DNA of 64,000 nt, from assembly GCA_949288415.1 (NCBI GenBank), contig CASEKE010000015.1, forward strand, positions 1 to 64,000. The letters are read 5' to 3'. The position numbers were made by a program, and so were the translations under genes. The DNA is from an uncultured Spirochaetales bacterium. Lineage in GTDB: Bacteria > Spirochaetota > Spirochaetia > Sphaerochaetales > Sphaerochaetaceae. Below are positions 45,762-54,793 of this stretch, in pieces; position 1 is the stretch's first letter, and each line of letters opens with the position of its first letter. Under the pieces are notes generated by a model. That model was not told where the DNA came from. It ran no database searches and worked only from the letters and a program-made list of their open reading frames with translations.

Positions 45762-48117
45762 ATGCGAGACCGCACGCAAGTGCGATCAGATGTACCAGAA
45801 ATGCAGAGACCCAGGCAAGCACTGTGTTTCCCAGTACGACATATATGGCCCACTTGAGACCGAGCTCACGTCTGACAGATGCGATGGCGGCGACGCACGG
45901 GGAATAGAGCAGGCAGAATACAAGCAGCGACACAGCCGCCGCAGGAGCAAGCACAAGACGCAGCGCCTCTATCGAGCCGAACAGCACGGACAGTGTCGCC
46001 ACGACACTTTCCTTCGCCATGAAGCCCGTGATCAGCGATGTGGATATTCTCCAGTCGCCGAAGCCCAACGGACCGAATATCGGAGCAATCCACCCTGCAA
46101 CCAGTGCAAGTATGCTCTCATGACTGTCCGTCACGACATTCAGATGCGTGTCGAAAGTCTGCAGACACCAGATGATGATCGTAGCAAAGAAAATCACGGT
46201 GAAAGCTCTTTCAAGGAAGTCCTTTGCCTTGTCCCACAGGAGCAGTGCCACGTTCTTTGCACCTGGCATCCTGTAGTTCGGCAGTTCCATCACAAACGGT
46301 ACCGCCTCTCCCTTGAAAAGCGTACCTCTCAGCAGCAGGGCCACCAGAACTCCGACAACCATTCCGCCGAAGTAGAGAGCTATCATCACAAGTGCCCCAT
46401 GGTCAGGGAAGAATGCCTGTGTGAAGAAAGCATATATGGGAAGCTTGGCCGAGCAGCTCATGAAAGGAGTGATAAGGACCGTCATCCGTCTGTCCCTCTC
46501 GGAAGGCAACGTGCGGCTTGCCATCACTCCGGGCACGGTGCATCCGAACCCTATGAGCATAGGGACAATGCTTCTTCCCGACAGTCCGATCTTTCTCAGA
46601 AGCTTGTCCATCACGAACGCCACACGGGCCATGTAGCCGCTGTCCTCGAGCAACGACAGGAAGAAGAACAGAGTGACTATGATCGGCATGAAGCTTACGA
46701 CTGATCCGACCCCACTGAATATTCCGTTTATCACCAGAGATTCGATCACCGGATTCACTCCCAAGCCGGACAGCGCGGAACCGACCAGGCCGGACAGCGC
46801 GTCGATCCCTGATTCCAGAAGACCGGAAAAGAATTCTCCGATAAGGCCGAACGTCAGGTAGAAGACAAGCCCCATTATCAGGATGAAAGCCGGTATCGCG
46901 GTGTACTTTCCGGTAAGGATTCTATCTATCCTCATACTGCGAGAATGCTCCTTGCTCTCATGAGGCTTGATCACCGTCTCGGCACCGACCTTGCGGATGA
47001 AGGAAAACCTCATGTCCGCAATGGCTGCAGCTCTGTCGAGTCCCCTCTCCTTCTCCATCTGCCAACGGATGTGCTCGAGCATCTCCTGCTCGTTATGGTC
47101 CAGAGAAAGGCTCTCGAGCATTATCGGGTCACCTTCCGCAAGCTTGCTTGCGGCAAAACGGAGAGGAATGTTCTTCTCCTTTGCGTGATCCTCGATCATG
47201 TGCATGATTCCATGCAGGCATCTATGGACAGCTCCACCATTATCGCTGGAATCGCAGAAATCCTGCCTCGACGGCTTCTCCTGGTACTTCGCCACATGGA
47301 TCGCATGGTCCATCAGCTCCTCTATGCCTTCGTTCTTGGCAGCGGAAATAGGGACTACCGGTATGCCGAGCATCTCCTCTAGAGCATTGACGTCTATCGA
47401 ACCGCCATTTTCCCTGACCTCGTCCATCATGTTCAGTGCAAGAACCATCGGAATGTCGAGCTCGATGAGCTGCATCGTCAGGTACAGATTCCTCTCGATG
47501 TTCGTGGCATCCACTATGTTGATGATTCCTCTGAGATGCTCGCCGAGCACGAACTCCCTGGTGACGATCTCCTCCTGGGAGTACGGAGAAAGGGAATATA
47601 TTCCGGGCAGGTCGGTGACTATCGCATTCTCGTGTCCGCGGATTCTTCCATCCTTCCTGTCCACAGTCACACCAGGGAAATTTCCGACGTGCTGGTTGGA
47701 GCCTGTCAGCTGGTTGAAAAGCGTGGTCTTGCCGCAGTTCTGGTTTCCGACAAGGGCGAACGTCAGAAGCTCGCCGTCGGGAAGAGGATTTTCCGTCTTC
47801 TTCTCATGGAAACGACCACCCTCTCCGAGTCCGGGATGGCTCGACTTCTTCCTTGTAGTGAACTCCGCAGGATCGGATACCCCGTCCTCCGGATTCTCGA
47901 CCATGATTCTTGAACAGTCGTCAAGGCGGAGCGTAAGCTCGTAACCCTGTATCCTGACTTCCACCGGATCCCCGAGCGGGGCATGTTTCACCATGCCGAC
48001 TTTCATGCCCGGGATAAGTCCCATATCGAGGAAATGCTGCCGAAGGGCTCCGCTTCCTCCGACAGAGACAATCGTGGCACGCTTTCCTATCTCAAGTTCC
48101 TTCAGTTCCATATCCAT
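45760..48117 (-). CDS. feoB: Ferrous iron transporter, FeoA-FeoB fusion
   Basis: A 785-residue fusion. Residues 1-75 are a FeoA (SH3-like) domain (MDMELKELEIGKRATIVSV, QHFLDMGLIPGMKVGMVKHAP). A linker leads to a G domain with G1 GNQNCGKTTLFN, G2 PGVTVDRKDG, G3 DLPGIYSLSPYS, then the FeoB membrane domain with two Gate repeats (MLIGFGCTVPGVMASRTL). It imports Fe2+. The gene starts only 10 nt after the glnN stop codon, so both are probably on one transcript. ATG 48111 is an alternative start. Confidence 0.95.
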   Translation of the reverse strand: MDMELKELEIGKRATIVSVGGSGALRQHFLDMGLIPGMKVGMVKHAPLGDPVEVRIQGYELTLRLDDCSRIMVENPEDGVSDPAEFTTRKKSSHPGLGEGGRFHEKKTENPLPDGELLTFALVGNQNCGKTTLFNQLTGSNQHVGNFPGVTVDRKDGRIRGHENAIVTDLPGIYSLSPYSQEEIVTREFVLGEHLRGIINIVDATNIERNLYLTMQLIELDIPMVLALNMMDEVRENGGSIDVNALEEMLGIPVVPISAAKNEGIEELMDHAIHVAKYQEKPSRQDFCDSSDNGGAVHRCLHGIMHMIEDHAKEKNIPLRFAASKLAEGDPIMLESLSLDHNEQEMLEHIRWQMEKERGLDRAAAIADMRFSFIRKVGAETVIKPHESKEHSRSMRIDRILTGKYTAIPAFILIMGLVFYLTFGLIGEFFSGLLESGIDALSGLVGSALSGLGVNPVIESLVINGIFSGVGSVVSFMPIIVTLFFFLSLLEDSGYMARVAFVMDKLLRKIGLSGRSIVPMLIGFGCTVPGVMASRTLPSERDRRMTVLITPFMSCSAKLPIYAFFTQAFFPDHGALVMIALYFGGMVVGVLVALLLRGTLFKGEAVPFVMELPNYRMPGAKNVALLLWDKAKDFLERAFTVIFFATIIIWCLQTFDTHLNVVTDSHESILALVAGWIAPIFGPLGFGDWRISTSLITGFMAKESVVATLSVLFGSIEALRLVLAPAAAVSLLVFCLLYSPCVAAIASVRRELGLKWAIYVVLGNTVLAWVSAFLVHLIALACGLA

Positions 48118-48127
48118 CCAACCAAGA

Positions 48128-50215
48128 TCATAGGTAGAACAGCATCTCCGCATACGATGGATACGGCCATGCGTCCGCTGCTACGATCAATTCGAGCGAA
48201 TCGGAGAACTTCCTGACCTTCTCCATTGCTGGAAGTATGCAACGTTGCGAGTAATGGGCAAGCTCGCTTCCCTCGTATTCCTTCGCATTCTCTGTGACTT
48301 CCTCGAGCTCCGCGGAAGCGTCGTACAACGCATCCGTCAGCTTGGAGACCTGTTCGAGATGCCGTATCTCGCTCTTGTACGGGAAATCGGAAATGGCTTT
48401 TTTGGCAACCAGTCCCCTGGCAATCTTCCCTGTATAGGCCTCCATACTTGGAAGCACCTTGCGATTGATCATGTCGATGAGAGTCAGTGCCTCTATGTGT
48501 ATCGTCTTCGAGTACTCGTCGTTGAGCACCTCGTAGCGCGAAGCGATCTCGACGCGGCTGTAGACCCCGAAGCGGGCAAAGACATCGACATTTTTGTCAA
48601 GAAGGAAAGTGTCGTACGCATCGGGAGCGGACTTCAGGTCTAGCAGGCCTCTTCTCTTGGCTTCCTCACGCCACGATTCCGAGTAGTTGTTCCCGTTGAA
48701 AACGATCCTCTTATGCTTCAGATACTCGTCCTTTATGAGCTCCGTCACGGCTTTCTTCATGTCCTGCTCATCCTTGAGCCTCTCGTAGAAATCAGACAGA
48801 GATGCCGCAACAATCGTATTGAGGACAATGTTGGGATCGGCGACGCTGAACGAAGAGCCCAGCATGCGGAACTCGAACTTGTTCCCGGTGAATGCGAACG
48901 GACTTGTCCTGTTGCGGTCTGTCGTGTCCTTCTGTATCTCCGGAAGCACATGGACGCCGCCGAACTGCATCTTCTGCTTGATCTTGCCGAAAGCCTGCTT
49001 GTTGGAGCAGAGCGCCTCGAGAATCTCCGTGATGTCATCCCCGAGGAACATGGAAACTATCGCAGGAGGGGCCTCGTTTCCGCCCAGTCTCTGGTCGTTG
49101 CTGGCGCTTGCGACCGAAAGCCGCAGAAGATCCTGATACTCGTCGACGGCCTTGATCGTCGCGACCAGGAAGAGAAGGAACTGGGCATTGTCGCGCGGAT
49201 TGTCACCAGGCTCCAGAAGATTCACACCTGTATCGGTCTGGAGCGACCAGTTGTTGTGCTTTCCCGACCCGTTGACGCCGGCAAACGGCTTCTCATGGAG
49301 AAGACATGCGAACCCATGCTTCTCGGCAAGCTTCTTCATAAGCTCCATCGTGATCTGGTTATGGTCGACGGCAACATTGGTGATGGTATAGACGGGTGCC
49401 AGTTCATGCTGGCTTGGGGCTGCCTCGTTGTGGCTGGTCTTGCTGTATACGCCAAGCTTCCAGAGCTCCTTGTCAAGATCGTGCATGAACTCGCTGACCC
49501 TATTGCGGATAGCTCCGTAGTAATGGTCGTTCATCTCCTGTCCCTTCGGGCTCCGTGCTCCGATGAGCGTCCTGCCCGTGAACACAAGATCCTCCCTACG
49601 GACATAGTCCTTCTTATCGATTAGAAAGTACTCTTGTTCCGGACCGACTGTGGTTATTACGCGCTTGACGTCGTCGCGCCCGAACAGCCTGAGAATCTTC
49701 AGCGCCTCGGTTCCTATGGCCTCCATGCTCTTGAGAAGCGGCGTCTTCTTGTCGAGAGCTTCTCCGGAATATGAGCAGAACGCCGTGGGTATGCAGAGCG
49801 TATCGTCCTTTATGAACGCATAGCTCGTGGGATCCCATGCCGTATAGCCTCTCGCCTCAAACGTAGCCCTCAGTCCTCCGGAAGGGAACGATGACGCATC
49901 GCTTTCTCCCTTTATCAGGTTCTTTCCGGAGAACTCCAGGAGCATCTTCCCGCCCTCTCTCGGGCTGATGAACGACTCATGCTTCTCCGCGGTGATGCCC
50001 GTCATAGGCTGGAACCAGTGGGTATAGTAGGAACAGCCATGTTCCAGAGCCCACATCTTCATCGCATTCGCAACGGAATTCGCTATGTCGATCTCAAGTT
50101 CCTTGCCGTCTTCGACCGTTTTCTTGAGGGCCTCGTACACATCGCGAGACAGGCGCTCCCTCATCGTATCGTCATTGAAGACGAGAGAACCGAATATTTC
50201 ACCGATTTTCTCCAT
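48128..50215 (-). CDS. glnN: Type III glutamine synthetase
   Basis: A 695-residue protein, the length typical of GSIII rather than the ~450-residue GSI. It has EKHESFISPREGG, FSGKNLIKGESDASSFPSGGLRATFEARGYTAWDP, GPEQEYFLIDKK, SHNEAAPSQHELAPV and HEKPFAGVNGSGKHNNWSL. GSIII makes glutamine from glutamate and ammonia. A TAACTCTATAGAGTTA palindrome sits 30 bp upstream over the promoter. It is the first gene of a unit that probably also includes feoAB. Confidence 0.96.
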   Translation of the reverse strand: MEKIGEIFGSLVFNDDTMRERLSRDVYEALKKTVEDGKELEIDIANSVANAMKMWALEHGCSYYTHWFQPMTGITAEKHESFISPREGGKMLLEFSGKNLIKGESDASSFPSGGLRATFEARGYTAWDPTSYAFIKDDTLCIPTAFCSYSGEALDKKTPLLKSMEAIGTEALKILRLFGRDDVKRVITTVGPEQEYFLIDKKDYVRREDLVFTGRTLIGARSPKGQEMNDHYYGAIRNRVSEFMHDLDKELWKLGVYSKTSHNEAAPSQHELAPVYTITNVAVDHNQITMELMKKLAEKHGFACLLHEKPFAGVNGSGKHNNWSLQTDTGVNLLEPGDNPRDNAQFLLFLVATIKAVDEYQDLLRLSVASASNDQRLGGNEAPPAIVSMFLGDDITEILEALCSNKQAFGKIKQKMQFGGVHVLPEIQKDTTDRNRTSPFAFTGNKFEFRMLGSSFSVADPNIVLNTIVAASLSDFYERLKDEQDMKKAVTELIKDEYLKHKRIVFNGNNYSESWREEAKRRGLLDLKSAPDAYDTFLLDKNVDVFARFGVYSRVEIASRYEVLNDEYSKTIHIEALTLIDMINRKVLPSMEAYTGKIARGLVAKKAISDFPYKSEIRHLEQVSKLTDALYDASAELEEVTENAKEYEGSELAHYSQRCILPAMEKVRKFSDSLELIVAADAWPYPSYAEMLFYL

Positions 50216-50244
50216 ACTCTCCCCCTCCAGGGCCTTAGATAGAC

Positions 50245-50276
50245 TAACTCTATAGAGTTAAAGCATTTTTTTCAAT
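50245..50276 (-). promoter_or_regulatory. Palindromic operator over the glnN promoter
   Basis: A perfect 16-bp palindrome TAACTCTATAGAGTTA (50245-50260) overlaps the -10 region of a minus-strand promoter whose -35 is TTGAAA about 17 bp upstream (TAGAGT as -10). It is well placed for a repressor. The remaining gap up to 50403 is AT-rich with no other gene. Confidence 0.6.
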
Positions 50277-50403
50277 CGCTTGAATGTCATACAAAGATCC
50301 AAATGCGTATTTTTTCTTAAGACTATCCTGTTAATTTGCTTATGAGAAAGAAATAATTTTGGAAAATTTTGAAGTTTTTTTGTTCTTGACATACGTACTG
50401 ATA

Positions 50404-50432
50404 TTGTCGAAACAGAAGCATGGGAATAAAAT
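50404..50432 (+). promoter_or_regulatory. Promoter of cstA
   Basis: TTGTCG, 17 bp, TAAAAT; a GGAG ribosome site and the ATG at 50466 follow. A consensus TTGACA also lies just upstream but has no -10 partner at standard spacing. Confidence 0.5.
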
Positions 50433-50465
50433 CGAATACAAACATTGACAAATGGAGTGTAAGCA

Positions 50466-52136
50466 ATGAGTGGAATTTTGATTCTTACAATCGCAATCGT
50501 AGCCCTCGTTCTTGGTTACGTGTTCTACGGCAGGTACCTTGCTAAAAAGTGGGGTGCCGACGATTCCATCAAGACTCCTGCATATGAATACAGAGATGAC
50601 TTGGACTATGTTCCTACAAAGAAGCAGGTCGTGTTCGGTCACCAGTTTGCATCCATCGCAGGAGCAGGCCCGATCAACGGACCGATCCAAGCTGCAGTAT
50701 TCGGCTGGGTTCCGGTATTCCTCTGGTGCGTGATCGGCGGAATCTTCTTCGGAGCGGTACAGGATTATTCATCCATGTTCGCTTCCGTCAGAAACAAGGG
50801 CAAGAGCATCGGGTTCATCATCGAACTGTATGTCGGAAAGGTCGGAAAGAGACTGTTCCTCCTCTTCGTATATCTGTTCAGCATCCTTGTCGTGGCAGCA
50901 TTTGCCGACATCGTAGCAAAGTCATTCGGCGTCACAGGGGCCGATGCTGCAATCGATCTTGCAAACAGCCAGGTCGCCTGCACCAGCACGCTGTTCATCG
51001 TGGTCGCAGTAGCTTTCGGATTCTACATCAAGCATTTCAATCCTTCCTCGCTTGTAAACACGATAGTATCGATCGTGCTTCTCATAGCATGCGTGACGAT
51101 CGGATGCCTTCTGCCGTTCAGCCTCTCCGTCGGAACATGGGAATACTTGGTCTTCGCATACATTCTCATTGCTTCTGTAACTCCTGTATGGGCACTTCTG
51201 CAGCCTAGAGATTACCTGAACAGCTACCTGCTCATCTTCATGATCATTGCAGCGGTTCTCGGAATTTTCGTATCCAATCCTACGATGGAGCTTCCCGCTT
51301 TCACGGCATTCACTACAAGCGCAGGATCGATGTTCCCGATTCTCTTTGTGACAATCGCATGCGGTGCAGTTTCCGGATTCCACTCTCTCGTGTCTTCCGA
51401 GACGGCATCCAAGCAGGTCGAGAAGGAAAGCGACATGCTTCCGATCTCCTATGGCGCAATGCTCATCGAGAGCCTCCTCGGAATCATCGCACTCATCGCT
51501 GTCGGAGCGATCAGTGCAGGTGGCAACATCCCCGCGGGAACGCCTTCCGTCATCTTCGCAACCGCAGTATCGGGATTCCTTGCAAAACTTGGCATTCCGT
51601 CTGCGATTTCATTCACGCTGATCAGCCTTGCAGTAAGCGCATTCGCACTGACGAGCCTCGACTCGGTCGCACGTGTCGGACGCCTTTCCTGGCAGGAGCT
51701 CTTCCTCGACGAGGAGGACGACATGAACAACCTCAAGCCTTGGAAGAAGATCATCACGAACAAATGGATCGCGACGATACTAGTCCTCATTCCGTCCTAC
51801 ATTCTTGCAAAAGTCGGCTATGCGGAAATCTGGGCTCTCTTCGGATCTGCGAACCAGCTTCTCTCCGTGCTTGCGCTTGCAGCTGTCGCCGTGTATCTGA
51901 AGAAAGTGAAGAAGACCAACAAAATGATGTTCTTCCCGATGTTCTTCATGCTCGCTGTAACGCTCACGGCGCTCGTCCAGCTCGTATGGAAGAACATTGT
52001 GTCATTCGGAGCATCCTCGATCTCCGTGACCGGACAGACGCTGCAGATAATCCTCGGAGTACTCCTGATCGCACTTGCGATAATTGTCGTCGTAAAGTGC
52101 TGCCAGAAGCTCTTCTCCAAGGAAGAAGCGAAATAA
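50466..52136 (+). CDS. cstA: CstA-family transporter
   Basis: A 556-residue membrane protein with about 15-16 helices. It starts MSGILILTIAIVALVLGYVFYGRYLAKKWG and carries the CstA signature FGHQFASIAGAGPINGPIQAAVFGW and the SGFHSLVSSETASKQV region. CstA proteins import peptides and, in some bacteria, pyruvate, and are induced by carbon starvation. Divergent from glnN, single gene with its own promoter and terminator. Confidence 0.93.
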   Translation: MSGILILTIAIVALVLGYVFYGRYLAKKWGADDSIKTPAYEYRDDLDYVPTKKQVVFGHQFASIAGAGPINGPIQAAVFGWVPVFLWCVIGGIFFGAVQDYSSMFASVRNKGKSIGFIIELYVGKVGKRLFLLFVYLFSILVVAAFADIVAKSFGVTGADAAIDLANSQVACTSTLFIVVAVAFGFYIKHFNPSSLVNTIVSIVLLIACVTIGCLLPFSLSVGTWEYLVFAYILIASVTPVWALLQPRDYLNSYLLIFMIIAAVLGIFVSNPTMELPAFTAFTTSAGSMFPILFVTIACGAVSGFHSLVSSETASKQVEKESDMLPISYGAMLIESLLGIIALIAVGAISAGGNIPAGTPSVIFATAVSGFLAKLGIPSAISFTLISLAVSAFALTSLDSVARVGRLSWQELFLDEEDDMNNLKPWKKIITNKWIATILVLIPSYILAKVGYAEIWALFGSANQLLSVLALAAVAVYLKKVKKTNKMMFFPMFFMLAVTLTALVQLVWKNIVSFGASSISVTGQTLQIILGVLLIALAIIVVVKCCQKLFSKEEAK

Positions 52137-52153
52137 ACGAGCTTCACTTAAGC

Positions 52154-52180
52154 AAAACGGGACCGGCAAGGTCCCGTTTT
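52154..52180 (+). terminator. Intrinsic terminator of cstA
   Basis: An 11-bp stem AAAACGGGACC/GGTCCCGTTTT with 5-nt loop followed by T. Confidence 0.9.
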
Positions 52181-52215
52181 TCATTTACGTCCATGACGCT
52201 TGAATTTCTTTCTGC

Positions 52216-53196
52216 CTATTTCCGGACTATCTTTCCCAGCAAAAGCCCGAGCGATTCCCGGACTAATTCGAATCCGAGTATCCGCCTTGATGAATTGGCG
52301 GAGTAATAGCAATACCAGGTATCCTCATCCTCCACGAGCTTCACGGCGCATCCCGTGATAGCCCTGGAGGACCATCCTTCGAGAGGACTTGTCTGCATGA
52401 CGGAATGGATGCTCCATTCGATGCCGTCATCGCTGTGCAGCAGAAGCATCGCCGAGCGGCTCCTGTTGTTGTCCTTGTCGTAGAAATAGGAACACTCCAC
52501 TGCAGCGAGGCAATCTGAAAGCGCAATCACCCTGATGCCGCCAGTGGCAAGATTTCTGTATCCGCTGTCCGGCTCTATCTCGATCAGAGGCTCCCCGTAC
52601 AGCTTGTACGGACCTTCGATGTAATCGCTTTCCGCCATCATGAACATGGCTGTGGATTTCTGTCCGGAATCGTATATCGTCAGCTCCCCTGCACCGAAAT
52701 ACAGTCTGTATCGTCCCTGCCAAAGGACAAGCTGAGGCCTCGAGATGCGACTGTGCGACTGTCTCCACGATGCTTCGCTTATGTCCTTCGCTTCCATGAT
52801 CACTTTCGGCTGCGACCAGCTGTACAGATCCTTGGAAACAGAGATCATCACTCGTGACCCCTTTTTCGTGACATCCTTGCTTTTCTTGCCCCAGTCCCTG
52901 TCATGGGTCTCGAAAAGCATGTAGTACTCCTGAGCCTCCTTGTAGATGAAGGGGCTGTTGCTTCTGAAGAACACAAGCTTGCGACGTTCCCAATTAAGGC
53001 CTGATGACGAGGTATAATGCATTATTCCGGTCCATGTATGGGCGAAAAGATGCCATTTCCCGTCAGGCGACTCTTCAGGAAGGACTATTGCAGGATCGCT
53101 GAGACGCGGCAGGTACCATGGGGAAGAATGGACACACTCGTCCCTGAATGAGTACCAGTAGGCGGAGCGTAGCTTGTCCCAGGTAGGATAACGCAA
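52216..53196 (-). CDS. GH43/GH32-like five-bladed propeller protein
   Basis: A 326-residue protein with repeated blades of glycosidase propellers: SDPAIVLPEESPDGKWHLFAHTW, SPFIYKEAQEYYMLFETHD, RISRPQLVLWQGRYRLYFGAG and SRSAMLLLHSDDGIEWS. The first Asp of the DPA motif fits the GH43 catalytic base, but other catalytic residues are not certain. Activity could be glycosidase or phosphorylase-like; unassigned. The start is TTG 53196, 9 nt after GGAGG and just after the stop of the upstream gene. It ends the nif3-lspA operon. Confidence 0.7.
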   Translation of the reverse strand: MRYPTWDKLRSAYWYSFRDECVHSSPWYLPRLSDPAIVLPEESPDGKWHLFAHTWTGIMHYTSSSGLNWERRKLVFFRSNSPFIYKEAQEYYMLFETHDRDWGKKSKDVTKKGSRVMISVSKDLYSWSQPKVIMEAKDISEASWRQSHSRISRPQLVLWQGRYRLYFGAGELTIYDSGQKSTAMFMMAESDYIEGPYKLYGEPLIEIEPDSGYRNLATGGIRVIALSDCLAAVECSYFYDKDNNRSRSAMLLLHSDDGIEWSIHSVMQTSPLEGWSSRAITGCAVKLVEDEDTWYCYYSANSSRRILGFELVRESLGLLLGKIVRK

Positions 53197-53199
53197 GAC

Positions 53200-53472
53200 C
53201 TACTTCCTCCGTCTGGAAGTAAAGATCGGATCGAGCTTGTTCTCTAAATCCCATTTCTTGATGACCCAGTTGAGGACCTTCGAATAGATGAACATGCTCA
53301 ATGCTATGGCGACGACGAAACTGATCACCAGGCCCGCGGTCGCGACATTGGCGTTCTCTCCGGCCAGAAGCAAGGTGACCATGATTCCGACAAGGAATAT
53401 TACAGCCAGCAGGATAACGTTGAAGAACGTCGCTCCGATCATGAATAGGATGGTATTGGATTTCTTACTCAT
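53200..53472 (-). CDS. Small two-helix membrane protein next to lspA
   Basis: A 90-residue protein with two membrane segments (about 8-35 and 45-65) and a basic C-terminus FTSRRRK. Similar small proteins lie beside lspA in treponemes and are sometimes called leader-peptide-processing proteins. There is no functional evidence for that name. Its start overlaps the lspA stop as ATGA, behind GGAGGAGA. Confidence 0.65.
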   Translation of the reverse strand: MSKKSNTILFMIGATFFNVILLAVIFLVGIMVTLLLAGENANVATAGLVISFVVAIALSMFIYSKVLNWVIKKWDLENKLDPIFTSRRRK

Positions 53473-53984
53473 AGTTTTGTCTCCTCCGTTTCCCTTTTCG
53501 GGAATATTATGGAAATCGCCATCAGAATCACGCATATCGTGATGGACGCATCGGCGATGTTGTAAGTTGGGAATCTATCCATTCCGAAGACTCCGTAGTT
53601 GTTCGTGCTTATGAAATCCACGACGCTCATGCCGCGGAATATCCTGTCAATGAGATTGCCTACCCCACCTCCGACGATGCCCGCCAGAAAGAAGCGCTGG
53701 GCAAGCGAGATATTTTCATCTTTTTCCTTGACGATATAGATTGCGATAAGCACGCAGAACGCAAGCGGAACTACGATGAACAGCAGAATCTTTATGAACA
53801 TCGGAAGCGAAGTTCCCAGCGAGAAAGCGACCGCATTGTTGCGGACGTGCACGATCCTGAGAAAATCGCCGAACAGCGACTTCCATATAGTATTCTCCGG
53901 TATATATGCAACGACCAGGGCCTTGGTGATCTGGTCCAGCAGCACTACAGTCGCCGTCAACGTGAACGGAAGATATTTTCTCAT
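53469..53984 (-). CDS. lspA: Lipoprotein signal peptidase
   Basis: A 171-residue inner-membrane aspartic protease with four helices: DQITKAL near residue 17, RIVHVRNNAVAFSL, GGGVGNLIDRIFRGMSVVDFI (first catalytic Asp region) and FPTYNIADASI (second). It cleaves signal peptides of prolipoproteins after lipidation. Overlaps its neighbours on both sides by ATGA, so it is coupled to the Nif3-like gene upstream. Confidence 0.96.
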   Translation of the reverse strand: MRKYLPFTLTATVVLLDQITKALVVAYIPENTIWKSLFGDFLRIVHVRNNAVAFSLGTSLPMFIKILLFIVVPLAFCVLIAIYIVKEKDENISLAQRFFLAGIVGGGVGNLIDRIFRGMSVVDFISTNNYGVFGMDRFPTYNIADASITICVILMAISIIFPKRETEETKL

Positions 53985-54739
53985 AGTCCAGTCTCCGAAT
54001 CTATGAACACAGTCTCGAGGCCGTACCTGCCCCTGACCAGGCGCTCCAGAGCCTTGACGCCGAACACTTCGCTTCTGTAATGTCCTCCGCCTATGAGGTT
54101 GATATGGTTTTCCTCGACGTAATGGTATACCTCATGAGGGACGTCTCCTGTGATGAAGAGATCCAGTCCTTCCTCCACGACCTGGGCGACGTCATCGCCT
54201 GCGGCACCCGAAATGATTCCGACGGTCTCGACGACCGTCTTTCCGAACGGAAGAAGCTTCAGGCCTCCCTCGAAAGTGAATCCGAGGCGGAATGCGATAT
54301 CGGGGAGCGTCATTCCGACAGGAAGCTTTCCTTTGAATCCGATGCTTTTTCCTTTGTATTCCCCGAACGGATCGTAACCGTCCATGCCTAGGGCAAGAGC
54401 CATCTGAGCATTGTTTCCATAAAGAGGATGGGCATCGAGCGGCAGATGACATGCAAACAGTGACATGTCCGCATCCAGACAGGCTTTGACGCGCTCATAA
54501 TGGGATCCGGAGATCGCCAACGCCCTGCCCCAGAACAGGCCGTGATGCACTACAAGCATGTCCGCTCCCGCTTCCGCCGCCTTGACTATCGTCTCTAGGC
54601 AGGCGTCCACGGCAAATGCGACCTTGCCGACATCCTTGTCGCTTGACGCAATCTGTACTCCGTTGAGGGAAGCGTCCCCCGGGAACGAGGATATGTCGAG
54701 AATATCGTAGAGCTCTTTCTGAAGTTCGCTTGCTTTCAT
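53981..54739 (-). CDS. Nif3/DUF34-family metal-binding protein
   Basis: A 252-residue Nif3-like protein: LNGVQIAS, a central DMLVVHHGLFWG metal site, FACHLPLDAHP and the C-terminal INLIGGGHYRSEVFGVKAL. Members of this family form toroids with dinuclear metal sites. A GTP-cyclohydrolase type 2 annotation is often used but poorly supported. No Shine-Dalgarno; TATACT lies 7 nt before ATG 54739, so translation is probably leaderless. Confidence 0.88.
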   Translation of the reverse strand: MKASELQKELYDILDISSFPGDASLNGVQIASSDKDVGKVAFAVDACLETIVKAAEAGADMLVVHHGLFWGRALAISGSHYERVKACLDADMSLFACHLPLDAHPLYGNNAQMALALGMDGYDPFGEYKGKSIGFKGKLPVGMTLPDIAFRLGFTFEGGLKLLPFGKTVVETVGIISGAAGDDVAQVVEEGLDLFITGDVPHEVYHYVEENHINLIGGGHYRSEVFGVKALERLVRGRYGLETVFIDSETGL

Positions 54740-54746
54740 GAGGGAA

Positions 54747-54787
54747 AGTATAATTCGTTGACACAAAATAATCCACATCTATATCAT
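54747..54787. promoter_or_regulatory. Divergent promoters of the Nif3-like and Lon-like genes
   Basis: The minus-strand -10 TATACT (54752-54747) ends 7 nt before the nif3-like ATG. On the plus strand TTGACA (54758-54763), 18 bp, TATCAT (54782-54787), then 6 nt and the Lon-like ATG at 54794. Both genes lack ribosome sites. Confidence 0.55.
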
Positions 54788-54793
54788 GAAAGC

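Noticed and set aside
50341-50395. AT-rich stretch upstream of cstA as a DnaA-box origin
   Set aside because: No TTATCCACA-type boxes were found and no replication gene adjoins; it is more simply a promoter upstream region.
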